The position numbers and the translations under genes were made by a program. From a bacterium M00.F.Ca.ET.205.01.1.1 (GTDB lineage Bacteria; Pseudomonadota; Alphaproteobacteria; Rhizobiales; Rhizobiaceae), in assembly GCA_004791255.1 (NCBI GenBank), contig SRUQ01000002.1:462956-526955 (forward strand): a stretch of DNA of 64,000 nt. The letters run 5' to 3'. Positions 52,539 to 62,144 of this stretch are shown here, piece after piece (within the stretch, counting starts at the first letter, position 1; each line of letters starts with the position of its first letter). The notes under the pieces were generated by a model. The model was not told the DNA's origin. It saw nothing but the letters and a program-made list of their open reading frames with translations, and searched no databases.

Positions 52539-54182
52539 ATGAACGCCGCGCTGCAGACCTCCCGCATCGAAGCCTTCCTCGCCTTTTTGGAGGGCGAAAG
52601 GATCCTGACCGCGCACAGCGCGCAACGCGCCATGGGGGCGGCCCGGACATCGGGACATCCGTTCGATACGGTTATGACGGAACTTGGCCTGATCGGCGAA
52701 CAGGAACTCGCCAACAACCTGTGCCGCTTCCTCGACGTGCCTGTTCTGGCCGAGGTCCCGGAACAGCTGAGCCCGCAGATGCTTGCCAGCGTGCCGCTGT
52801 CTTATCTGAGGGAAAATGCGGTCCTGCCGCTGGAGATGGACGAGCGCCAGCTGGTGGTGGCGGTGGCGGATCCCTTTTCGTCGGCGACCATCGATGCGCT
52901 CGCCTTTCACTGGGAAAGGACGCCGTCGCTGCGCGTCCTGCCGCGACGCATGATCGGCGAATGCATCGACCGGCTTGAGCGGTCGGCGGCGGAGGCCGTG
53001 TCGCTTGAAGCCGGCAGTGCCGGTCCCTCGGATTTCGGCTCCGACGACCTCGAGCGGCTGAAGGATTTCGCGCGCGAGGCGCCGATCGTGCGCTTCGTCG
53101 CCGACACCATCCACCGCGCCGTCGATGCCAAGGCAACCGACATCCATATCGAGCCGCTCGAAGACCATGTGCGCATCCGCTTCCGCAATGACGGCATGCT
53201 CTCCGTCGTCGACACGGCGCCGTCGGCGATGCTGTCGGGCGTGTCGACGCGCATCAAGATCCTGTCGCGGCTCAACATCGCCGAACGGCGGCTGCCGCAG
53301 GACGGGCGCATGCGCATCGCCGTGCGCGGACGCGATGTCGACCTTCGCGTCTCGGTCATACCCTCCATCCACGGCGAGGCGATCGTGCTTCGCATTCTCG
53401 ATCGCGCCGGCGTCGAATTGCGGCTGGAGAAACTGGGCTTCGACGACGCAGCGCAGGCCAAGATCAGGCAGATGTCGCAGGCCGCGAACGGCATCGTGCT
53501 GGTCACCGGCCCGACCGGCAGCGGCAAGACGACGACGCTCTATTCGATCCTGGCCGAGCGCTCCCGGCCTGATGTCAAGGTCTTCACCGTCGAAGACCCG
53601 GTCGAGTACCGGATGGCCGGCATCACGCAGCTGCAGGTCAACCCGGCGATCGACCTCGATTTCGCCACAGCGCTGCGTTCGATCCTGCGCCAGGATCCCG
53701 ACATCATCCTGCTCGGCGAAATCCGCGACCGCGAGACGGCGCAGATCGCCATCCAGGCGGCGCTGACCGGCCATCTGGTGTTCTCGACGCTGCACACCAA
53801 CAGCGCCGCCGGCGCGCTGACCCGCCTGCGCGACATGGGCGTCGACGGCTACCTGCTCGGCGCGACGATCCGCGGCGTCATCGCGCAACGGCTGCTGCGG
53901 CGCGTCTGCCCCGCCTGCCGGGGTGCCGCCGGCGCGGTTGCTTCCTGCAAGAACTGCAGCGGCTCCGGCTATAGCGGGCGCACGGTGACCTACGAGATGC
54001 TGCAAGTGTCGCCGCGCATCGCGACCCTCATCGACGAAGGCGCCAGCGAACTGGAAATCACCAAGGCGGCTTCCGAAGCCGACCTGACGCCGATGGCCGC
54101 GCATGCAGCGACGCTGGTGCAACGCCAGGTCACCACGCTCGAAGAAGTCCGGCGCGTCATCGATCTCGATGGGGGCGGCTGA
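52539..54182 (+). CDS. gspE: GspE, type II secretion ATPase
   Basis: A 547-aa traffic ATPase that powers pseudopilus assembly. N-terminal MshEN-like domain (about 20-130), then the CTE core: Walker A GPTGSGKTT at 324-332, catalytic-glutamate-bearing LLGEIRDRETA (E394), His box HTNSAAGALTRL, and a complete zinc tetracysteine site (C457, C460, C470, C473). The ribosome site GGAG lies inside the end of gspK. Confidence 0.95.
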   Translation: MNAALQTSRIEAFLAFLEGERILTAHSAQRAMGAARTSGHPFDTVMTELGLIGEQELANNLCRFLDVPVLAEVPEQLSPQMLASVPLSYLRENAVLPLEMDERQLVVAVADPFSSATIDALAFHWERTPSLRVLPRRMIGECIDRLERSAAEAVSLEAGSAGPSDFGSDDLERLKDFAREAPIVRFVADTIHRAVDAKATDIHIEPLEDHVRIRFRNDGMLSVVDTAPSAMLSGVSTRIKILSRLNIAERRLPQDGRMRIAVRGRDVDLRVSVIPSIHGEAIVLRILDRAGVELRLEKLGFDDAAQAKIRQMSQAANGIVLVTGPTGSGKTTTLYSILAERSRPDVKVFTVEDPVEYRMAGITQLQVNPAIDLDFATALRSILRQDPDIILLGEIRDRETAQIAIQAALTGHLVFSTLHTNSAAGALTRLRDMGVDGYLLGATIRGVIAQRLLRRVCPACRGAAGAVASCKNCSGSGYSGRTVTYEMLQVSPRIATLIDEGASELEITKAASEADLTPMAAHAATLVQRQVTTLEEVRRVIDLDGGG

Positions 54183-55399
54183 TGCCGGCATTCGCCTATC
54201 GCGCCTATCTCGCCGACGGGACCAGGGAGAACGGCCTTGTCGAGGCGGCGACCAAGCAGGATGCCGCCCGCAAGCTCGCCCAGCTGGGCCGCCGCTCCTA
54301 CCACCTGGCGCCGGCAAGCGAGGACAAGGCCCGGATCGGCCTGCCCCGCAAGGCCAGCTTCACGCTGACGCGGCGTGTCGACCTGAGCCGGCTGTTTGCC
54401 GAGCTGTCCGTGCTGCTCAACGCCGGCTTCACCATCGACCGCGCCATGAGCGCGGTCATTTCGGGCGAAGGCAATGCCGCCAGGCGCCAGCAACTGCAGA
54501 CGGTGCTCGACCTCACCACCGGCGGGCGCTCGATCGCGGATGCGTTCATGACCTTGCCCGGCATCACGCCCGATGTCGCCGCCTTACTTGCCAGCGGCGA
54601 GCGCAGCGGCAAGATGGCCTATATATGCCAGCGCCTGGCCGACACGTTCGAAGCCAGGGCGAAGCGCCGGGCCTCGATCATCGAGGCGCTGACCTATCCG
54701 GCATTCCTGCTGGTGGTGATGAGCGGAGCCATGGTCATCCTGGCGACGGTTCTGGTGCCCGCACTCGAGCCGATCTTCGAGGGCTCGTCCGCGCGCAAAC
54801 CCCTGACCATGCGCATGCTTTCGGCTTTCGGCAGCGTCTTCAACGATTACCCCTTCGTCTTCCCGCTGATCGCCCTGCTGGCGCTGCTCGCCTATCTCGT
54901 CCTGTCCAGGTCGGTTGCTGCAAAAAGCGTCATTTCGCGCTGGCTCCTGAAGACGCCGCTGGTCGGCTCGCTGATCACCAACGCGGTGCTTGCCCGCTAT
55001 CTCGAGACGCTTTCCCTGCTCCTGGGCAATGGCGTCACCATGAGCGAAGCGTTGCGGCTGGCAACCAATGTTTCGCAGCAGAGCTCCTTGAAGGCGAGCT
55101 TCACCGCCATCGAAGAAGAAGTGGCAAACGGCGCGCGGCTGCACAACGCCGCGGCCAATGCCGGCCTGTTCGACAATGCCACGCTGTCGCTGATCTCGCT
55201 CGGCGACGACGCCAACGCGCTTCCCGTCGTGCTCGACCGCGCCGGCAAGATGCTGCAGTCAGCGCTAACCCGGCGGATCGACACGCTGCTGAAGCTTTTG
55301 ACGCCGGCCATGACGATTTCGCTCGGCTTTCTCGTCGGCAGCCTGGTCGTCTCGGTGATGACGACGATCCTCAGCATCAACGATCTGGCGCTGCAATGA
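54182..55399 (+). CDS. gspF: GspF, inner-membrane platform protein
   Basis: A 405-aa protein with two GspF domains (about 70-190 and 270-395) and three membrane helices, including LPAFLLVVMSGAMVILATVLVPALEP-like region in the middle and the C-terminal ITISLGFLVGSLVVSVMTTILSI-like segment (approximate). Motif LLNAGFTIDRAMSAV and LLGNGVTMSEALRLA confirm the family. One-base overlap with gspE and four-base overlap with gspH. Confidence 0.95.
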   Translation: MPAFAYRAYLADGTRENGLVEAATKQDAARKLAQLGRRSYHLAPASEDKARIGLPRKASFTLTRRVDLSRLFAELSVLLNAGFTIDRAMSAVISGEGNAARRQQLQTVLDLTTGGRSIADAFMTLPGITPDVAALLASGERSGKMAYICQRLADTFEARAKRRASIIEALTYPAFLLVVMSGAMVILATVLVPALEPIFEGSSARKPLTMRMLSAFGSVFNDYPFVFPLIALLALLAYLVLSRSVAAKSVISRWLLKTPLVGSLITNAVLARYLETLSLLLGNGVTMSEALRLATNVSQQSSLKASFTAIEEEVANGARLHNAAANAGLFDNATLSLISLGDDANALPVVLDRAGKMLQSALTRRIDTLLKLLTPAMTISLGFLVGSLVVSVMTTILSINDLALQ

Positions 55400-55869
55400 G
55401 GGCTCTCGACGCAGCGCCGCTCGAGGAGGATGCCGCCGCCGGCTTCACCTTGATCGAGATGCTGGTGGTGCTGGCGATCATCGCCATCGTTGCCACTATT
55501 GCCGCGCCCGGCATCGTCCAGAGATACCGATCGCAAAGCATCGAAACCCTGTCGAGCGAGATCATGGCCCGGCTTCGCATGTCGCGCACGCTGGCGATCG
55601 CCACGGCAACACCGCAGCAGATCGTCGTCGATACCGGCGGCCGCACGATCCGGTTCGGCGACCGGCCCGTGCTCGATCTGCCGCAGGATGTGAAGATGAC
55701 CATCACCACCGGCCGGGAAACTGTGGCGGACGGACGCCTGGCGGCTTTGACGTTTCTTCCCGATGGCAGTTCGTCAGGCATGGAGATCGATCTGCAGCGC
55801 ACCGGACAGGCAGCCCATATCGAGGTGAACTGGCTGACCGGGCTCGCCAGCCGAAGGGCCAAGCCATGA
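55396..55869 (+). CDS. gspH: GspH-like minor pseudopilin
   Basis: A 157-aa protein with a prepilin signal (cleavage after G16, then FTLIEMLVVLAIIAIVATIAA, glutamate at +5) and a GspH-type globular domain (LSSEIMARLRMSRTLAIATATPQQIVVD). It belongs to the minor pseudopilin set that initiates the pseudopilus. Overlaps gspF and gspI by four bases each. Confidence 0.9.
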   Translation: MRALDAAPLEEDAAAGFTLIEMLVVLAIIAIVATIAAPGIVQRYRSQSIETLSSEIMARLRMSRTLAIATATPQQIVVDTGGRTIRFGDRPVLDLPQDVKMTITTGRETVADGRLAALTFLPDGSSSGMEIDLQRTGQAAHIEVNWLTGLASRRAKP

Positions 55870-56237
55870 CGCCGGCGAACAGCGAAGACGGCTTCTCGAT
55901 CCTCGAAATGATCGTCGCCATGACCATTCTCGCTCTGGTGCTCGGCATTGCCAGCCAGACGATCGTGCTCGCCAGCCGCAGCATCGTGAAGGCGCGGGAA
56001 CAGGTGGAGGCGGCGCGCAAGGTGCGCGCGATCATGGCGCAATACGATGCCGACGCCGAAAGCGGTGGAACCGCCGGTCTCGATGCCGTCGCCAAATCCG
56101 GCTGGATGGTCAAGGTTCAGCCGATGGGCGACGCGAAAGCAAAGATCACCGCCATCGTCATCGAAAAGAGCAGCACTTCTGGGGCAAACCAGTCGTTCCT
56201 CACCTTCATGCCTGTCCGGCAGCAGACCCGGCCATGA
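55866..56237 (+). CDS. gspI: GspI-like minor pseudopilin
   Basis: A 123-aa protein with prepilin cleavage after G9, then FSILEMIVAMTILALVLG, glutamate at +5, and a short globular domain typical of GspI. Overlaps both neighbours (ATGA). Confidence 0.88.
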   Translation: MTPANSEDGFSILEMIVAMTILALVLGIASQTIVLASRSIVKAREQVEAARKVRAIMAQYDADAESGGTAGLDAVAKSGWMVKVQPMGDAKAKITAIVIEKSSTSGANQSFLTFMPVRQQTRP

Positions 56238-56857
56238 TGTCACGGCCGGTTCCGCAACGCTCCGCGATCGAGGGATTTGCGCTCATCGATGTGCTGGTGG
56301 GGCTTGCCATTCTGGGGGTAATTTCGGCCCTGATGGTCGCCTTTCTCGGGCAGGCGCGAACGATGGTGCGCATCGAGAACGCCAGCCAGATGCAGATGGA
56401 GGTGGATGCCGCGACGCGCTTTCTCGAAGCCACGCTCGGCAATGCCGAGGCCCTGCCCCTGACCCAGTCGACACCCGACGACGTGATCTATTTCAGCGGC
56501 GCGGCCGATCGGCTGCAGTTCAACGGCATCATGGCGATCGGCTTCGGTTCGTCCGCGCTCCGGCAGGTCTCGATCCTGCCCACCGGCGATGGGCGCCTGG
56601 CCATCGTCCAGCAACCGCGCCGCGGCGGCGGCGCCGGCGTTCCCGAAGAGCGCAGCGTGCCGCTGATCGGCGGCGTCACCGGCGTGCGTTTCGAATATCT
56701 CGATGGCGAGAAGGGATCCTGGTCGGCGGACTGGAAGCTCAACCGGCGGCTGCCGGCCGCCATCCGCTTCAGGATCTCCGTCGCCAGGGACGGCGCGGCC
56801 TACACGTCCGACGGCTTTGCACGTCTGAGCCTGGCAGGCCAGCAGGCGGGCAACTGA
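56234..56857 (+). CDS. gspJ: GspJ-like minor pseudopilin
   Basis: A 207-aa protein with prepilin cleavage after G14, then FALIDVLVGLAILGVISALM. The +5 residue is aspartate instead of the usual glutamate, a conservative change. The globular part resembles GspJ (GVRFEYLDGEKGSWSADW...RLPAAIRF). It ends the rightward gsp operon and faces gspG convergently 22 bp away. Confidence 0.88.
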   Translation: MMSRPVPQRSAIEGFALIDVLVGLAILGVISALMVAFLGQARTMVRIENASQMQMEVDAATRFLEATLGNAEALPLTQSTPDDVIYFSGAADRLQFNGIMAIGFGSSALRQVSILPTGDGRLAIVQQPRRGGGAGVPEERSVPLIGGVTGVRFEYLDGEKGSWSADWKLNRRLPAAIRFRISVARDGAAYTSDGFARLSLAGQQAGN

Positions 56858-56878
56858 CGCGGCCGGCTTCCGACAGCA

Positions 56879-57331
56879 TCAATTGGTGACGTCCTGGTCC
56901 TCGCCGGTTCCGTCCGGCTTGCCGTCGCGGCCAAGGGTGCGGATGACGACGCCGCTGGCATCGGCTTTCAGCTCGTACGCATAGGGCTTGCCCCAGGGGT
57001 CGTTGAGGCCGCTGGTCGTCTTGAGATACGGACCGTTCCAGCGCGTGTCGCCGGCTGGCGCCGTCACCAGCGCCTTCAACCCCTCGTCATCAGACGGATA
57101 CTTGGCATTGTCGACATAATAGAGTTCGAGCGCGCTCTCGATGTTCTTGATCTGCGCCTTGGCCGCACTCGTCCGGGCCGAGCCGAGATACCGCAGAACC
57201 TGCGGCGCGACCAGCGTCGCGATCAAGGCGATGATGGCGAGCACCACCAGGAGCTCGACCAGGGTGAAACCGGCCTCGCCTTCGCTATCCCGCTTGGTTT
57301 CGGCCCGGCCGAAGAGACGGAAAATCTGCAT
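56879..57331 (-). CDS. gspG: GspG, major pseudopilin
   Basis: A 150-aa protein with prepilin cleavage after G21, then FTLVELLVVLAIIALIATLVA with +5 glutamate, and the typical GspG C-terminal calcium-binding region (YPSDDEGLKALV, WNGPYLK, DPWGKPYAYE, GEDQDV). It builds the pseudopilus. It is last in the leftward gspD-gspO-gspG unit, its ATG overlapping the gspO stop. Confidence 0.95.
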   Translation of the reverse strand: MQIFRLFGRAETKRDSEGEAGFTLVELLVVLAIIALIATLVAPQVLRYLGSARTSAAKAQIKNIESALELYYVDNAKYPSDDEGLKALVTAPAGDTRWNGPYLKTTSGLNDPWGKPYAYELKADASGVVIRTLGRDGKPDGTGEDQDVTN

Positions 57332-57825
57332 CACAGCATCCCCAAATTCAGTCCGACAAAGTGTTCGAGCGCCCAGCTGCAGCCGAGCCCCAGCGCAATG
57401 AACGGTCCGAACGGCACGCGCGTGCGCGCCGCCGCCGGTCCCGCGGCCACGACCTGTCCGCCGATGAACAGCAGGGCCGCGGCACTGGCGATGAACAACA
57501 GCAGCGGCAACAGTAGCGGGCTGATCCACAAGGCCGCCGCCGCCAGCATCTTGACGTCGCCGAGGCCGAGACCAATCCGGCCGGTGAGCAGGAAATGGCC
57601 GCGCCGCAGCGCCCAGAGAAGCGCCAGCGTCAACGCGGCGATGAGCACCTGCATGGCCGTATTGTCGCGCTGGGCGACCAGCTGAAAGCCGAGCCCGCCG
57701 GCGGCCAAAGCCAGATTGAGCGCATCGGGAATGACCATGCGCCTGAAGTCGACGACTGATATGGCGACAAGAATGGCCGCCAGGACCAGGCCGGCAACAA
57801 TCAGGATCGCGACATCCGTCTGCAT
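57331..57825 (-). CDS. gspO: GspO-like prepilin peptidase (A24), short form
   Basis: A 164-aa aspartic protease with about six membrane helices that cleaves the prepilin leaders of GspG-K. The two catalytic aspartates are present: D26 (VVDFRRMVIPD) and D90 (GLGDVKM). The N-terminal cysteine-rich methyltransferase domain of full-length PilD/GspO is absent, so it may cleave without N-methylating, as TadV/CpaA-type enzymes do. Confidence 0.9.
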   Translation of the reverse strand: MQTDVAILIVAGLVLAAILVAISVVDFRRMVIPDALNLALAAGGLGFQLVAQRDNTAMQVLIAALTLALLWALRRGHFLLTGRIGLGLGDVKMLAAAALWISPLLLPLLLFIASAAALLFIGGQVVAAGPAAARTRVPFGPFIALGLGCSWALEHFVGLNLGML

Positions 57826-57827
57826 GG

Positions 57828-59954
57828 TCAGTAGGCCAGTCTCTTAAGGTCCTGTTGCACAGGCGTGCCGCCGCGCCGCTTCTGGATCGGCGTTTGCAGG
57901 CTGATCTTGCCGCGGAATTCCTCCGTGACCTCACGCGCTTCGCTGATGTCGCGCACGACACGCGGGCGGATGAAGATGATCAGCTCGGTGCGCCCGATAC
58001 TGTCCGTCTTCTGCTTGAAGGCGTTGCCCAGGATCGGGATGTCGCCAAGGATCGGCACCTGCGTGCGGTCGACATTGTTGCGCGACTGGATGAGGCCGCC
58101 CAGCGCCAGGCTCTCGCCGTCATTGACCAGCACGCGGGTCTGGATCTTGCGCTGCTGGATGGTCGGCGAATCGATACCGGAGCTGGTCGTCTTGGTCACG
58201 TTGGAGACCTCCTGCTGGATGTCGAGCATGACGCGGCCGGCATTGTTGATGCGCGGCGTCACCGTCAGGATGACGCCGGTGTCCTTCATCTCGACGGAGA
58301 CGACCGGCGAGCTGCCCAGGGTCTGGTCCACCACCTGCCGTGTGGCGATCGGCACCTGGTCGCCGACCTGCAAGATCGCTTTCTGGTTGTTGAGCGCCAT
58401 GATGGTCGGCGCCGAGATGACATTGACGTCGGTGATGCTGGAGAGCGCGTTCAGCGTCACCTGGATATTGTCGGTTGCGTAGCTCCAGTTGAAGCCGGGG
58501 AGTGCCGCCGCGGCAACGCCTTTGGCCACGTCGGTCACCGAGATCTTCATGCCGCCATTCTCGAAGAACCAGCGCAGGCCGTATTTCAAATCGTCGTTGA
58601 GCGTCACTTCGGCGATGACGGCTTCCAGCATGACCTGCGTCGGCAGCACGTCGACCTTGGCCAGGATCTGCTCGATGCGCTCATAGTCGCGCGCCGTGGT
58701 CTGGATCAGCAGCGCATTGTTCTCGACATCGGCGACGACGCTGGCGTGCGGCTTCGGCTGCCCGTCGGCCGCCACTTCCTGCATCGGCGACGGCCCGGTC
58801 AAGGGCGCCGGCGTGACCCCGTCGGACTGCATGGTGATCGGCGTCTGGTCGGGCGAGACATTGGAGCCGGCCGAACTGCCCTCGGTCTTGACCGGCGTGC
58901 CCAGCACCGAGCTCAGCACCTCGGCCAGTTCCTTGGCCGGCCGGTTCTGGATCTGGTAGACGAAAAGCTGGTCCTCATTGGTCTCGGCCAGCCTGTCCAG
59001 CTTGGCGATCCAGCTCGCGGCGCGGCTGAGATAGGCGGGGCGCGAGGTGATGACCAGCACCGAGTTCAGGCGGTCGTTGGGAATGAACTGGATGAGCTTG
59101 GCGCCAGGGCCTTCCTTGGTGCCGAAGATCGAATCCAGCTCCGAGGCCACCGCCGACGGCTTGGAGGCCTTGAGCGGATGCAGCGCCACCGACATGCCGC
59201 GCATCCAGTCGACGTCGAACACCGACACCGCCTCGCGGATGGCGTCGAGATCGTTGTTGTTGCCGGCGACGGTGATCAGGTTGCGCGTCGAATCGACCCG
59301 CAGCACCGAGCCTTGCCGCGTGATCGGCTCGAGGATGGTCTTCATCTCGTCGGCGGCGATGTATTGCAGCTGCAGCACCTGCACCTTGACGCCGGGGCCG
59401 GACGGCGAGACCGAGGGCACGCTGACCGAAGGTGTGCTCGACAGCGTCTCCGACAGCGGCACGATCTGATAGGTGCCGCCGCGTTTGACGATGCCGGCGC
59501 CGTTCACCGCCAGCGCCGATTCCAGTATGTCCGACAGCGCATCCTTCGACACCGGCTTCGACGTCTGCAAGGTGACGGTGCCCTGGACGCGCGGATCGAC
59601 GACATAGTTGACATGCAAGGCATCGCCCAGCACCGCCTTGGCAGCCTGCGCCACCGGCGCGTTGACGAGGTTGAGCTCATACTGGCCGCCGCCATTGTCG
59701 GTGACCTGGGTGACGGGAGCGGCCGACGACACGAACTGGCCCGAACCCTGATATTGCGCGCCGTTGAAGCGCTGCGCCTGGTCACTGGCCGAGGTGACGG
59801 CGGCAGGCCCGGTATATCCCGCCCGCAACGGCGAGTTCTTGGAGTGCAGGCTCTCGACGGTCTCGGTGAAAAAGTCCTTGCCGGGCGTGGCACTGCAGCC
59901 GGCAACGACCAGCAGCGCACACAACACAACGCGATGACTCGGCTTGGGCCACAT
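57828..59954 (-). CDS. gspD: GspD, type II secretion secretin (lipoprotein form)
   Basis: A 708-aa outer-membrane channel protein. It has a lipoprotein signal (LVVAGC, C20), so it may reach the outer membrane without a pilotin. Domains in order: N0 (about 95-165), N1-N3 with repeated VLQLQYIAADEMKTIL and LFVYQIQNRPAKELAEVL-type motifs, and the C-terminal secretin domain (VPIATRQVV, VGLTVTPRIN-like stretch, ILGDIPILGNAFK). First gene of the leftward gspD-O-G unit. Confidence 0.95.
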   Translation of the reverse strand: MWPKPSHRVVLCALLVVAGCSATPGKDFFTETVESLHSKNSPLRAGYTGPAAVTSASDQAQRFNGAQYQGSGQFVSSAAPVTQVTDNGGGQYELNLVNAPVAQAAKAVLGDALHVNYVVDPRVQGTVTLQTSKPVSKDALSDILESALAVNGAGIVKRGGTYQIVPLSETLSSTPSVSVPSVSPSGPGVKVQVLQLQYIAADEMKTILEPITRQGSVLRVDSTRNLITVAGNNNDLDAIREAVSVFDVDWMRGMSVALHPLKASKPSAVASELDSIFGTKEGPGAKLIQFIPNDRLNSVLVITSRPAYLSRAASWIAKLDRLAETNEDQLFVYQIQNRPAKELAEVLSSVLGTPVKTEGSSAGSNVSPDQTPITMQSDGVTPAPLTGPSPMQEVAADGQPKPHASVVADVENNALLIQTTARDYERIEQILAKVDVLPTQVMLEAVIAEVTLNDDLKYGLRWFFENGGMKISVTDVAKGVAAAALPGFNWSYATDNIQVTLNALSSITDVNVISAPTIMALNNQKAILQVGDQVPIATRQVVDQTLGSSPVVSVEMKDTGVILTVTPRINNAGRVMLDIQQEVSNVTKTTSSGIDSPTIQQRKIQTRVLVNDGESLALGGLIQSRNNVDRTQVPILGDIPILGNAFKQKTDSIGRTELIIFIRPRVVRDISEAREVTEEFRGKISLQTPIQKRRGGTPVQQDLKRLAY

Positions 59955-60161
59955 CCACCCGATTCCCCCAGGGGTTTCAGTCTAGGGCTTCTTGCAAGCG
60001 GATGTCGGTATTGATGGGCGGATTGGAGGGACTATCCACAGGGTTGGTGGGGAAACCGCAGTGCATGGCCTATCGTCATCTCGGAGCCGCCTCGCCCGAA
60101 ATTGCGAGCAATATTCGGCAAATTGGTGCACTGTTGCCGGAATTCGAAATTCATCCGGGTT

Positions 60162-60959
60162 TTATTTTACAATAGTAATTCCCGCGTCAATTAGAATCCT
60201 TCTCGCATTATGGATATCTTTTGAAGGAACCCGCCATATCCATCCTCCTACTCCAAGTCCGACGAGCTCACCGAAGTCGTTTTTATTTATGAACTCCTTG
60301 AGACTAATTCCATTAACGTCGCGATCAAGGTGTCGATCGGAAATAAAATTTACTTCAAACACGTCTCTAATATTGACGTCTAGATGTCGATTATTTGGCA
60401 TTTCTCGCAATACAGGCCCAAACATTAAGGACTGCTCACGCGCGAAAGTAGGGGCGCCATAGAGCGACTTAGTAGGGATATCATAACGCGAGGACACACT
60501 CCCTCGAGCGAACGCCCGAGGTCCCCAGAAGTAGGGCATCTCATAACCAATTCCATATACAGGTTGGATTCGATCCGTTAAAATGGAGATCACGCTCTCA
60601 TATGTGTGACCAATATTTTCGACGGCTGCAACATCGATATGAACCTCAAAGCGTTGGAACTCTTTGATGGCGCAGCCAATCTCAATCGCAAAATCTGATA
60701 GGGTATTTTCATTTCGTTTCCAAAGATAATTGAGAGACTGCCAATCTCTTTTTTTTAAAACGTCGCGACTAACAAAATTCTTATACAAGTAGTCTTTGCT
60801 TGCGTCTCTATCTGCAACCGAGGCTATATCTGGGATCGATCCGATTAAATCTGAGATTTCATTAAAGATCTCTTGCGCACCCGTAATATTAAAATTAGCC
60901 ATCCATTCGTAAAATACCAGAGATCTCACTATATTTTCTTCAGTATAATTATGAAGCAT
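60162..60959 (-). CDS. AT-rich orphan protein, possibly immunity-related
   Basis: A 265-aa soluble protein starting at MLHNYTEEN, much AT-richer than the gsp genes beside it. No recognised domain; mixed helices (about 1-110) and a C-terminal alpha/beta part with HLDVNIRDVFEVNFISD and a final LVGLGVGGWIW. The ATG is only 23 bp outside the left inverted repeat of the RAYT element. Being AT-rich and next to an RHS tip it could be an orphan immunity gene; that is inference from context. Confidence 0.6.
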   Translation of the reverse strand: MLHNYTEENIVRSLVFYEWMANFNITGAQEIFNEISDLIGSIPDIASVADRDASKDYLYKNFVSRDVLKKRDWQSLNYLWKRNENTLSDFAIEIGCAIKEFQRFEVHIDVAAVENIGHTYESVISILTDRIQPVYGIGYEMPYFWGPRAFARGSVSSRYDIPTKSLYGAPTFAREQSLMFGPVLREMPNNRHLDVNIRDVFEVNFISDRHLDRDVNGISLKEFINKNDFGELVGLGVGGWIWRVPSKDIHNARRILIDAGITIVK

Positions 60960-60981
60960 GGGACAGACTACCCTCCAAAAA

Positions 60982-61675
60982 GAATTACGGTGACAGTGCA
61001 CTATTTGCCTGCTGTCGCCTGCCGCGCTTCCCCGGTTTTACGACCCTCCCGGTCTGTTCGGCAATCCGGTTTTGAAACGCCTCGCCGCCAACCGGCCTTC
61101 CGACGCTCTCGGCTTTGCGCAGCGCGTCGAAAGCCGCGACATCCGTCTCGATCAGGTCGAACAACCCCGCCGGCGACGGCAGCCGGTCGTTCATCGGCTC
61201 CAGATTGGTGACACCGTCAGGTTCGCCCGTCAGATGTGCCCGGGCGCTCGACCAGGGCCAGTCCGCGGCCTGCTTCACCAGCCCGGCGCGCACAGGATTG
61301 AGCCCGACATAGCGTGTCCGGTTTTCTTCTGCCGGGCATGGATGATGCCCGCATAAGCGCGATGAACCTTGGCTAGCGCTCGCCGGAGGCCGTCGGCGTC
61401 GGTCGGCGTCAGGATCAAGTGCACGTGGTTCGGCATCAGGCACCATGCCCAGATGCCGACATCGGCAGCGCGGCAATGCTCCACCAGCAGGCTCTTGTAG
61501 AGCGCGTAGTCTTCAGGTGTGAAAAACACCGTGGCGCGCCCATTGCCGCGTTGCGTGACGTGGTGCGGCAGGCCGGGAACGACAATGCGGGCAAGGCGGG
61601 ACATCGTGATTGCGCCGAGATGATGTGCTTCGGCGGCGACGGTAGCGGCTAATTAGTGCACTGTCACCGTAATTC
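60982..61675 (-). mobile_element. REP-associated tyrosine transposase (RAYT) element, copy 1
   Basis: Bounded by exact 22-bp inverted repeats (60982-61003 and 61654-61675; core ACGGTGACAGTGCAC). A third, slightly altered copy of the right end lies at 61689-61712 (three bases inserted in the core). The same end and internal sequence recur from 63761 to the window edge. It encloses a broken transposase gene. Confidence 0.75.
60985..61604 (-). pseudogene. RAYT (Y1/HUH) transposase, frameshifted by internal deletion
   Basis: The N-terminal frame has the REP-associated Y1 transposase signature ([27 protein letters not shown] with the HUH histidines). At about 61305, after HARQKKTGH, the frame breaks; the continuation [14 protein letters not shown] ... 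is in another frame. About 20 expected residues between them (usually LWQGRF...) are missing. So a deletion plus frameshift inactivated it. Confidence 0.75.
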
Positions 61676-61700
61676 GATAGCGCCTAATTAGTGCACACGG

Positions 61701-61988
61701 TCACCGTAATTCCGAAGGGAAAGTTACTAGCTTTCCGGAACCACTCGTTGTTCGATCCATCTCGACAACGATGTCGACATAACCTGACCAGTCCAGATGG
61801 CGTTGAGTTAGTGTAACATGACGCCCCTCAAATTCGTGCCCCTCGCTCACCACGACCCCAATCCAACGCTTTGGTCCGGACCGTTCAAGCTTCATCTTGA
61901 AAGCGGCTGGGACCTCTCCTCGCTTACCTGAGATGAGCCACCCGTACCCATAAACTGGCTTTACTTCCACAACCCGCAACGTGTCCAT
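61701..61988 (-). CDS. Small protein, candidate immunity protein for the RHS tip
   Basis: A 95-aa soluble protein, beta-rich with alternating hydrophobic residues (VKPVYGYGWLISGK, KRWIGVVVSEGHEFEGRHVTL). It lies 156 bp downstream of the RHS gene on the same strand, where immunity genes usually stand. Family not recognised. The C-terminus reaches the altered third RAYT end repeat, which may have changed its last residues. Confidence 0.5.
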   Translation of the reverse strand: MDTLRVVEVKPVYGYGWLISGKRGEVPAAFKMKLERSGPKRWIGVVVSEGHEFEGRHVTLTQRHLDWSGYVDIVVEMDRTTSGSGKLVTFPSELR

Positions 61989-62144
61989 GTCGGCAGCGTA
62001 AACCTCTTCATGCTTTTGGAATCAGCGTCCTTCATCGGAGGGAGCGTGTTACAAGAGTATTTCGCCGATTTCCAGAATATATCCATATATCAATATAGCG
62101 TGAACTTTATTCATAGATCATGCTCGGCGTCCTTCCCCCTTTAA

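Noticed and set aside
52386..54317. 643-codon leftward open frame opposite gspE
   Set aside because: Exact antisense shadow of gspE; composition dominated by R, D and A.
57855..60014. 719-codon rightward open frame opposite gspD
   Set aside because: Antisense shadow of the secretin gene with no recognisable motif.
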